Assembly (NCBI RefSeq): GCF_016786325.1 | Contig: NZ_JADWYU010000099.1 | Location: forward strand, 62,001-126,000 | DNA from: Frankia nepalensis | GTDB taxonomy: Bacteria > Actinomycetota > Actinomycetes > Frankiales > Frankiaceae | Length of the DNA: 64,000 nucleotides | Reading direction: 5' to 3' | Part shown: piece by piece, positions 57,640 through 64,000 of the stretch | Layout: each line of letters begins with the position of its first letter | How positions within the stretch are numbered: the first letter of the stretch is position 1 | Translations under genes and position numbers: made by a program | The notes under the pieces: generated by a model | The model's input: only the letters and a program-made list of their open reading frames with translations | Database searches by the model: none | What the model was told of the DNA's origin: nothing

Positions 57640-58788
57640 ATGGGATTACAGAAAGAGCTGCTGGACGCTGCCCGCGCCGAAACAGGGCTTGAGGATTTCG
57701 GCGACGACAGCTTCCGGGAAGGCCTGGAACGGCTCACCCGCTCGTTGGAGACAGAAGCCCGCCCCAATGCCGCCGGCCGCTCCGCGCTGCGCAAGCTGCT
57801 GGTCGGTCTGCTCTCCCAACGGCTGCAGATCGAGGACTGGTACCGGCGCCACCCCGAGATCGACGACGAGCGGATCGTTGCGCCGCTCATCGGCCTGGGC
57901 TTGCCCCGTACTGGGTCGACGGCGTTGTCTTTTCTCCTGGCGGAGGACCCGCAGGCCCGGTCGCTACGGATGTGGGAGGCGAGCGCGCCGTGCCCGCCCC
58001 CGTCCACCGGCGAGGGTCAGGACGCCAGGCTCGAGAGCAGTCGTGCGGAGGTCGAGGGGCGGACGAAGACCTCACCGCGCCGGGCGGCGCTCGTCCCGGC
58101 CAGCGCGACCGGGCCGACCGAGTGCCAGAGCCTGATGGCGCTCGACTTCAAAGCCCACTATTTCCAGGCCTTCGCCCATGTCCCGTCCTACTCGAAGTGG
58201 CTGCTCGAGACCGCCGACCTGACTACGACCTACCGGTACGAACTGCGCACGCTCAAGCTGCTGCAGTGGGGTTTCCCGGCGCGGCCGTGGCGGCTCAAGT
58301 GCCCGGCCCACCTGCTTTTCCTCGACCAGCTCGACCAGGTCTTCCCCGACGCGCGGTTCGTGATGACCCACCGCGACCCGGCCGAGGTCATGGTCTCGGC
58401 CGCCGACCTGTACGCCGCGGTCGCGCACTCCTTTTCCGACGACGTCGACCTCCGGTACCTTGGCGCTCTCAACGTGGAGCACTGGTCGGTAGGAATGGAA
58501 CGGGCACTGGCCTTCCGCGACGCGGGCCGGGACGACCGGTTCTACGACATCGACTTCCGCGCGATGCAGAGCCAACCGGTCGACGAGGTCCGCAAGCTGT
58601 ACGCGTGGCTCGGCGAACCCGTCACCGACGCGTTCGAGGCCGGTATGCGCCGCTGGTGGCAGGAGAACGCCGAAAAAAGGGAAAAGAACGTACACCCTGA
58701 CCCGGCCACCTTCGGGATCGACGTCGACGAGATCCGACCGCTTTTCGCCGACTACACGGCACGCGCGGCGCGCTGGACAGCGCACTAG
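57640..58788 (+). CDS. PAPS-dependent sulfotransferase
   Basis: 382 residues. 5'-phosphosulfate loop GLGLPRTGSTALS (85-97), Lys220 in WRLKCPAHLL, and FVMTHRDPAEVMVS (240-253) for the 3'-phosphate. It shares the layout of the 49453 enzyme, including the N-terminal GLEDFGDDSFREGLERL/GLSDFGPGDFRDGLAVL helix, so they are paralogues. It stands directly before cysD-cysNC-cysQ, 124 bp away. It likely sulfates a hydroxylated lipid or terpenoid. Confidence 0.9.
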   Translation: MGLQKELLDAARAETGLEDFGDDSFREGLERLTRSLETEARPNAAGRSALRKLLVGLLSQRLQIEDWYRRHPEIDDERIVAPLIGLGLPRTGSTALSFLLAEDPQARSLRMWEASAPCPPPSTGEGQDARLESSRAEVEGRTKTSPRRAALVPASATGPTECQSLMALDFKAHYFQAFAHVPSYSKWLLETADLTTTYRYELRTLKLLQWGFPARPWRLKCPAHLLFLDQLDQVFPDARFVMTHRDPAEVMVSAADLYAAVAHSFSDDVDLRYLGALNVEHWSVGMERALAFRDAGRDDRFYDIDFRAMQSQPVDEVRKLYAWLGEPVTDAFEAGMRRWWQENAEKREKNVHPDPATFGIDVDEIRPLFADYTARAARWTAH

Positions 58789-58912
58789 CGGTCCTCCGCG
58801 GGCGCGGCGCATCCGTTCTGTATACGAAAGGACCCTCGGCCCGTGATGCGATGACCTGCGGGGTTCGACAGCGGGCAGTACGCCGACCGGGCCGAAGAGG
58901 AGTGAGCCAACC

Positions 58913-59815
58913 ATGGCGCGACTGACGCATCTGCAACGCCTGGAGGCGGAGAGTATCCAGATCTTCCGGGAGGCGGTGTCCGAAAGCGAACGGCCGGTGA
59001 TGCTGTACTCGGTCGGGAAAGACAGCTCGGTGATGCTGCATCTGGCGACGAAGGCGTTCTACCCGTCGAAGCCGCCGTTCCCGCTGCTGCATGTGGACAC
59101 GACGTGGAAGTTCCGGGCCATGTACGAGTTCCGGGACAAGCTCGTGGCGGACCTGGGACTGGACCTGCTGGTCTACCAGAACCCGGAGTGCGTCGAGCGG
59201 GGGATCAATCCGTTCGACCACGGGTCGGCGACGCACACCGACATGTGGAAGACCGAGGGACTGAAACAGGCCCTGGACCTGCACCGGTTCGACCTCGCGT
59301 TCGGCGGTGCCCGGCGCGATGAGGAGAAGTCGCGGGCGAAGGAGCGGGTGTTCTCGATCCGCTCCGCCCAACACCGGTGGGACCCGAAGCAGCAGCGTCC
59401 CGAGCTGTGGCGCCTCTACAACGCGCGCACCCGGGCAGGCGAAAGCGTGCGGGTGTTCCCGCTGTCGAACTGGACCGAGCTCGACGTCTGGCAGTACATC
59501 CACAAGGAGGACATCCCGATCGTGCCGCTCTACCTGGCCACACGGCGGCCGGTCGTCGAACGTGACGGAACACTGATCATGGTCGATGACGAGCGGATGC
59601 CGTTGCGGCCGGGCGAGGTGCCGCGGCAGCGCAGCGTGCGGTTCCGGACGTTGGGCTGCTACCCGCTGACCGGTGCGGTGGAGAGCTCGGCGGCGACGTT
59701 GCCGGAGGTCATCCAGGAGATGCTCCTGACGACGAGCTCGGAGCGTCAGGGCCGGGTCATCGACCACGACTCGGCCGGGTCGATGGAGAAGAAGAAGCAG
59801 GAGGGGTACTTCTGA
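58913..59815 (+). CDS. cysD: Sulfate adenylyltransferase subunit 2
   Basis: 300 residues. PP-loop SVGKDSSVM (33-41) binds [35 protein letters not shown] and [12 protein letters not shown] are classic CysD blocks. With CysN it makes adenosine 5'-phosphosulfate (APS) from sulfate and ATP in the cytosol. Its TGA overlaps the cysNC ATG by one base. In this place it serves the two sulfotransferases rather than general assimilation, since no cysH or sulfite reductase lies in the window (inference). Confidence 0.96.
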   Translation: MARLTHLQRLEAESIQIFREAVSESERPVMLYSVGKDSSVMLHLATKAFYPSKPPFPLLHVDTTWKFRAMYEFRDKLVADLGLDLLVYQNPECVERGINPFDHGSATHTDMWKTEGLKQALDLHRFDLAFGGARRDEEKSRAKERVFSIRSAQHRWDPKQQRPELWRLYNARTRAGESVRVFPLSNWTELDVWQYIHKEDIPIVPLYLATRRPVVERDGTLIMVDDERMPLRPGEVPRQRSVRFRTLGCYPLTGAVESSAATLPEVIQEMLLTTSSERQGRVIDHDSAGSMEKKKQEGYF

Positions 59816-61737
59816 TGGCGCACGCGACAAGCGACCTCCTGGCGAGCGACGTCGAAGCCTACCTGGCGCTGCACGAACAGAAGTCGATGCTGCGGTTCAT
59901 CACCTGCGGCAGCGTCGACGACGGCAAGTCCACGCTGATCGGCCGGCTGCTCTACGACTCGAAACTGGTGTTCTCCGACCACCTCGCCGCGTTGGAGAGC
60001 GACTCGAAGCAGGTCGGCACCCAGGGCGGGGAACTCGACTTCGCGCTGCTCGTCGACGGTCTCGCCGCGGAGCGGGAACAGGGCATCACGATCGACGTGG
60101 CCTACCGGTTCTTCTCCACGGAGAAGCGGAAGTTCATCGTCGCCGACACCCCAGGCCACGAGCAGTACACCCGGAACATGGTCACCGGCGGATCCACGGC
60201 CGACCTGGCGGTGATCCTCGTGGATGCCCGCAAGGGCGTGCTCACCCAGACCCGGCGGCACAGCTTCCTGGTGTCGCTGCTCGGCATCCGGCATGTCGTG
60301 CTCGCCGTGAACAAACTCGACCTCGTCGACTACTCACAGTCGGTGTTCGATGCCATCGAGGCCGACTACCGCGCCTTCGCCGCCCAGATCGGGCTCTCCG
60401 ACATTCTCGCCGTCCCGATGTCCGCGCTGCGCGGCGACAACATCACCGAACCCAGCCCGAACACCCCCTGGTACACCGGGCCAACGCTGATCGGCCACCT
60501 GGAGGCGGTCGAGGTCGCCGACGAGGCGCACACCGGTCCGTTCCGTTTCCCGGTGCAGTGGGTCAACCGGCCGAACCTCGACTTCCGGGGTTTCGCCGGC
60601 CAGGTCGCCGGGGGCAGTGTCCGCCCAGGGGACGCCATCCGGGTGCTGCCATCCGGCCAGGAAAGCACGGTCGCCCGTGTCGTCACCGCCGCCGGCGACC
60701 TCGACGAGGCGACCGCCGGCCAGTCCGTGACGCTCACGCTGACCGACGAGGTCGACGTCAGCCGCGGCGACGTCCTCGCCACCGCCGCCGACCCGCCTGG
60801 CGTCGCCGACCAGTTCGAGTGCCACCTCGTCTGGATGGACACCCAGCCGATGCTCCCCGGCCGGCCCTACCTGCTCAAGCTCGGCACCCGCACCGTCGGC
60901 GCGACCGTCGCCCAGCCGAAATACAAGGTCAACGTCAACACCCTCGAGCACACCGCCGCCCGCACCCTCGAACTCAACGAGATCGGCGTGTGCAACCTCA
61001 ACCTCGACCGCCAGGTCCCCTTCGACCCCTACACCGCCAACCGGGACACCGGCGGGTTCATCCTCATCGACCGGTTCACCAACGCCACCGTCGCCGCCGG
61101 CATGCTCCACTTCGCGCTACGCCGGGCCGACAACATCCACTGGCAGGCCGTCGAGGTCGACAAGCAGGCACGCGCCCGCCTCAAGGGCCAACGCCCGGCG
61201 GTCGTCTGGTTCACCGGCCTGTCCGGCGCCGGCAAATCGACCATCGCCAACCTCGTCGAGAAGCGGCTGTACGACCAGGGGTTCCACACCTACCTCCTCG
61301 ACGGCGACAACGTCCGCCACGGGCTGAACAAGGACCTCGGCTTCACCGAGGCCGACCGCGTCGAGAACATCCGCCGCATCGCCGAGGTCGCCAGGCTCAT
61401 GGCCGACGCCGGCCTCATCGTCCTGACCTCGTTCATCTCCCCGTTCCGCGCCGAACGCCAACTCGCCCGCGACCTGCTCGACGACGGCGAGTTCATCGAG
61501 GTCCACGTCGACACCCCCCTCGACGTCGCCGAAACCCGCGACCGCAAGGGCCTCTACGCCAAGGCCCGCCGCGGCGAACTGGCCAACTTCACCGGCATCG
61601 ACTCCCCCTACGAGGCGCCCGAGGCCCCGGAGATCCGGCTCGACGCGAGTGGCACCGTTCCCGCCGAAGCCTCCGCGGAACTCGTCGTCGACTACCTGCG
61701 CCACATCGGCATCCTCGCCCCACCCGAAGGGCCGTGA
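59815..61737 (+). CDS. cysNC: Bifunctional sulfate adenylyltransferase subunit 1/APS kinase
   Basis: 640 residues. CysN part: GTPase P-loop GSVDDGKST (32-40), DTPGHEQY (switch II), NKLDLVD (base recognition), which power APS synthesis with CysD. CysC part starts about residue 455; its P-loop GLSGAGKST is at 468-476, followed by [28 protein letters not shown]. It phosphorylates APS to PAPS. The fused form is common in actinomycetes. It gives PAPS, the donor for both sulfotransferases. Confidence 0.96.
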   Translation: MAHATSDLLASDVEAYLALHEQKSMLRFITCGSVDDGKSTLIGRLLYDSKLVFSDHLAALESDSKQVGTQGGELDFALLVDGLAAEREQGITIDVAYRFFSTEKRKFIVADTPGHEQYTRNMVTGGSTADLAVILVDARKGVLTQTRRHSFLVSLLGIRHVVLAVNKLDLVDYSQSVFDAIEADYRAFAAQIGLSDILAVPMSALRGDNITEPSPNTPWYTGPTLIGHLEAVEVADEAHTGPFRFPVQWVNRPNLDFRGFAGQVAGGSVRPGDAIRVLPSGQESTVARVVTAAGDLDEATAGQSVTLTLTDEVDVSRGDVLATAADPPGVADQFECHLVWMDTQPMLPGRPYLLKLGTRTVGATVAQPKYKVNVNTLEHTAARTLELNEIGVCNLNLDRQVPFDPYTANRDTGGFILIDRFTNATVAAGMLHFALRRADNIHWQAVEVDKQARARLKGQRPAVVWFTGLSGAGKSTIANLVEKRLYDQGFHTYLLDGDNVRHGLNKDLGFTEADRVENIRRIAEVARLMADAGLIVLTSFISPFRAERQLARDLLDDGEFIEVHVDTPLDVAETRDRKGLYAKARRGELANFTGIDSPYEAPEAPEIRLDASGTVPAEASAELVVDYLRHIGILAPPEGP

Positions 61738-61741
61738 CGGC

Positions 61742-62455
61742 ATGGACGACCACATCCTCGCCGCCCAGCTCGCCGCGCAGGCAGGCGATCTGCTGCTCCG
61801 CATCCGCGACCAGGGCGGCAAGGAAGGCGACCGGCAGTCCAACGACCTGCTGCTGCGCCTCATAGCCGAGACCCGCCCCGACGACGCGGTCCTGTCCGAA
61901 GAGAGCGTCGACGACCCGGTCCGCCTCCGGCGCGACCGAGTCTGGATCATCGACCCGCTCGACGGCACCCGAGAGTACGGCGAACCTCCCCGCGACGACT
62001 GGGCCGTCCACGTCGCGCTCACCGTCGACGGTCACCCTGTAGCCGGCGCCGTCGGCCTGCCCGCCGCCGGACTGGTCCTGCACACCGGTGCACCACCGCC
62101 GCTCGCCGCACCAGCACCTGGCCCGCCTCGGCTCGCCGTATCGCGCACCCGGCCACCTGCCTGCGTCGACCAGCTCGTCACCAGTCTCTCCGCCACGCTC
62201 GTACCGATGGGGTCGGCCGGCGCGAAGGCCATGGCCGTCGTCCGGGGACAGGTCGACGTCTACGCCCACTCCGGCGGCCAGTACGAGTGGGACTCCTGCG
62301 CTCCCGTCGCCGTCGCCGCCGCAACCGGCCTGCACGTCTCCCGCCTCGACGGCACACCCCTGCGCTACAACCAGCCCGACCCCTACCTCCCAGACCTCCT
62401 CATCTGCCGCCCCGAACTAGCCGACGCCGTCCTGGACGCACTCCGCAAGGAATGA
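61742..62455 (+). CDS. cysQ: 3'(2'),5'-bisphosphate nucleotidase, CysQ-like
   Basis: 237 residues, 4 nt after cysNC. Inositol-monophosphatase fold: LSEES (Glu), [13 protein letters not shown] (DPLDGT metal site) and [12 protein letters not shown] (WDxxAP). CysQ removes the 3'-phosphate from PAP (and PAPS). PAP is the by-product of sulfotransferases and inhibits them, so this gene completes a making/using/clearing set. ATG 61742. Confidence 0.93.
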   Translation: MDDHILAAQLAAQAGDLLLRIRDQGGKEGDRQSNDLLLRLIAETRPDDAVLSEESVDDPVRLRRDRVWIIDPLDGTREYGEPPRDDWAVHVALTVDGHPVAGAVGLPAAGLVLHTGAPPPLAAPAPGPPRLAVSRTRPPACVDQLVTSLSATLVPMGSAGAKAMAVVRGQVDVYAHSGGQYEWDSCAPVAVAAATGLHVSRLDGTPLRYNQPDPYLPDLLICRPELADAVLDALRKE

Positions 62456-62791
62456 CGAATCCAGCTGCCGGCTCGTCAGCTACGTCGATACCTGCCACCT
62501 CCCCGAGCACCGGCGCGATCGACTCGGCGGCCCTGACACGCAGCCCCGCCGATCAGGCGAGGTCCTGACCAACCAGGCGGAGGACGCCGAAGTGCGCGTT
62601 CCCATGTCGGTAACGTGCGCCCACGGCCTAACTTTTTCGATTGATATGAGCGAGATTGATGCGCCGCGCCCGGCTCAGCGTCGCCTCCGCCGCACACCGG
62701 GAGCGGTGTGTCCGCTCCTGGCGCGTGCGGCAGGGCGGGAGGTTCGGATGAGCGGCTTGCCAACAGGGGCCGGCGTCGTACCCATGGTCCG
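62456..62791. other. Intergenic region after cysQ
   Basis: No gene seen. An AT-rich patch near 62630-62660 contains a direct repeat GATTGAT with a 16-bp period, unlike the surroundings; it may be promoter or relic sequence. Confidence 0.4.
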
Positions 62792-63118
62792 GTGGTCCGT
62801 GCCGCCGAGGAGCTGCTGTGCTGGGCCGCCGGCCGGCTGCACGAGGTCGGGCGGTCTCCGGGGGACGCGCGGCAGGCCGCTGAAGGTTCGCTCGCCGTGG
62901 CTCAGGCCAAGGCGTTCGGCAGTGAGGTCGCCGCCGAGGTCGCTGGTGACCTGTTCGCGCTGTCCGGTGCCAGCGCCGCCGACGAACGGCACGACCTCAG
63001 CCGGCACTGGCGCAACGCCCGCACCCACGCCAGCCACGACCCCGTGGACTGGAAGTACCACCACGTCGGCAACTTCCTGCTCAACGACGTGCTTCCACCC
63101 AACCACGGCCAACTGTGA
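62792..63118 (+). pseudogene. SfnB/DszC-like monooxygenase C-terminal remnant
   Basis: About 108 codons: AAEELLCWAAGRLHEVG then RQAAEGSLAVAQAKAFGSEVAAEVAGDLFALSGASAAD then SRHWRNARTHASHDPVDWKYHHVGNFLLND. This is the last quarter of an acyl-CoA-dehydrogenase-fold flavin monooxygenase of the SfnB/DszC type, which take part in sulfur acquisition from dimethyl sulfone or dibenzothiophene. The N-terminal ~290 residues are missing; upstream the frame has no family sequence. GTG 62792 could start the fragment but the product would have no active site. Confidence 0.7.
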
Positions 63119-63149
63119 ACGGCGACGACCTTCCACCAGGAGGAACGCC

Positions 63150-63314
63150 ATGACTATCGACCTGACCGGCGGTCTGGATGACGACCGCGAGTACGTGTTC
63201 GACGCGCAGCCCGACGACCCGAACCTGCAACAGGCCCTCGCCCGCCCTACCTGGGACGGCGAGACCGCCAACGGGATGTTGGAACGGTCCAGCGTCACCG
63301 GCGGCGCGTCGTGA
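63150..63314 (+). CDS. Small ORF (54 residues), probably a truncated DUF7064/7065-like start
   Basis: ATG after AGGAGG at the right distance. MTIDLTGGLDDDREYVFDAQPDDPNLQQ is what I recall as the opening of a ~350-residue actinobacterial protein seen next to alcohol-oxidising genes; here the frame ends after 54 residues. The stop overlaps the next start (GTGA), so translation passes directly to the SDR. Either a genuine small protein or the stub left when the rest was lost. Confidence 0.45.
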   Translation: MTIDLTGGLDDDREYVFDAQPDDPNLQQALARPTWDGETANGMLERSSVTGGAS

Positions 63315-64000
63315 CCGGTCTCGGCCGGGAGTCGACGGCACTGGACGTGGTCCGCGGCGTCGACCTGCGCGGGCGCCTCGCGGTGCTGACCGGAGCGTCC
63401 TCCGGCATCGGCGCCGAGACCGCGCGGGCCCTCGCGCTCACCGGTGCCGACGTCGTGCTGGCCGTCCGGGACGTGGCCGCCGGCGAGGCGCTGGCGCGCG
63501 AGGTGCGGGTCGGGGCCACCGGCGACGTCCGGGTGCGGCGGCTCGACCTGCGCGACCTCGGCTCGGTGACCGCTTTCGCCGACCAGGTCACCGGCCCCGT
63601 CGACCTGCTGGTCGCCAACGCTGGCGTGTCCCGGACACCGGACTCCCACCTGCCCAACGGGCTCGACGTGCGGTTTGCGACGAACCACCTGGGCCACTTC
63701 CTGCTTGCGCTGTGCCTACGGGACCAGCTGGCCGAGCGCGGCGCGCGGATCGTGGTGGTGAGCTCGGGCGCACACAAGAACGCTCCCGTCCGCCTCGACG
63801 ACCTGCAGTGGACGGCACGACAGCACAACATGCTGCTGGCCTACGCCGAGTCGAAGACCGCGAACATCCTGTTCGCGCAGGAGGCGACCCGCAGGTGGGG
63901 ACCCGACGGGATCTTCGCGAACGCCGTGCTCCCCGGCTCGGCGCTGACCGGCCTGCAGCGTTTCCACGGCGACGAACTGAAACGCCGGATCGGATTCCTC
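63311..64000 (+). CDS. Short-chain dehydrogenase/reductase, N-terminal part (cut by window edge)
   Basis: GTG 63311 overlaps the preceding stop by 4 nt; the frame runs off the window after 230 codons. TGASSGIG, ANAGV, VVVSSGAH and YAESKTANIL are the SDR motifs in order, of the retinol-dehydrogenase-like group (LDLRDLGSV, DVRFATNHLGHF). The YAESKTANI signature matches the SDR fragment at the left edge. NAD(P)-linked alcohol/ketone oxidoreductase. Confidence 0.88.
   Translation, partial: MTGLGRESTALDVVRGVDLRGRLAVLTGASSGIGAETARALALTGADVVLAVRDVAAGEALAREVRVGATGDVRVRRLDLRDLGSVTAFADQVTGPVDLLVANAGVSRTPDSHLPNGLDVRFATNHLGHFLLALCLRDQLAERGARIVVVSSGAHKNAPVRLDDLQWTARQHNMLLAYAESKTANILFAQEATRRWGPDGIFANAVLPGSALTGLQRFHGDELKRRIGFL

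Noticed and set aside
59815-61737. CysN-CysC fusion as a novel protein
   Set aside because: The fusion is well known in actinomycetes and other bacteria.
1-64000. tRNA, rRNA, CRISPR, insertion sequence or phage genes
   Set aside because: I looked for cloverleaf-type ends, regular repeats with spacers, transposase and integrase motifs and found none; a computed scan would be needed to be certain.

Overview
The window looks like chromosomal accessory DNA from a high-GC actinomycete. Codon third positions are almost all G or C, GTG starts are common, and the content is typical: F420-type luciferase-like oxidoreductases, DUF35/thiolase pairs, family III CoA-transferases, TetR regulators, P450, CysNC. 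A Frankia-like or mycolata-like soil or plant-associated organism fits, with Frankiaceae the best guess from gene style (inference only). I saw no rRNA, tRNA, CRISPR array, transposase or phage gene.

Layout. 1-12 kb: an SDR cut by the left edge, an acyl-CoA dehydrogenase remnant, amidohydrolases, two orphan solute-binding lipoproteins, a TetR regulator, a cupin protein, SDRs and a VOC protein. 12.4-16.6 kb: a TetR gene and an operon of an APH-like kinase, enoyl-CoA hydratase and ACAD10/11-type dehydrogenase. This resembles the known route for 4-hydroxyacyl-CoAs, and matching palindromes precede both the regulator and the operon. 16.6-32 kb: SDR, amidohydrolase, a DUF35 plus Ltp-like thiolase pair, two giant tandem CaiB/BaiF proteins, TetR, acyl-CoA dehydrogenase, amidohydrolase, SMP-30 lactonase and MDR oxidoreductase. 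32-46 kb: decayed genes, SDR, aldehyde dehydrogenase, an SGNH protein with a two-component system, SDR, SnoaL and VOC proteins, P450, carboxylesterase. 46-54.6 kb: GntR, VOC and TesB thioesterase, then an operon of epimerase, sulfotransferase, DUF1214-like protein, LLM oxidoreductase and a fused DUF35-thiolase. 54.6-62.5 kb: LysR, two SDRs, a second sulfotransferase, then cysD-cysNC-cysQ for making PAPS and removing PAP. 62.5-64 kb: an SfnB/DszC-like remnant, a small ORF and an SDR cut by the right edge.

How it works together. Most genes fit acyl-CoA-based breakdown or remodelling of lipophilic compounds: oxidation (P450, SDR, MDR, ALDH), CoA transfer (CaiB/BaiF), dehydrogenation and hydration (ACAD, ECH), retro-aldol-type cleavage (Ltp/DUF35), hydrolysis (amidohydrolases, esterase, thioesterase). 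A sulfation branch supplies and uses PAPS. No substrate can be named from sequence.

The strongest unexplained signal is a short inverted repeat, RTAGY-N4-RCTAT, found intact ten times and once in split form. Every copy is intergenic and lies before a catabolic gene between 1 and 43.5 kb. It looks like the operator of one regulon. The window also holds at least eight remnants or broken genes and a 55-bp direct repeat that gives two unrelated proteins the same C-terminal tail, so this is a region of active gene turnover.
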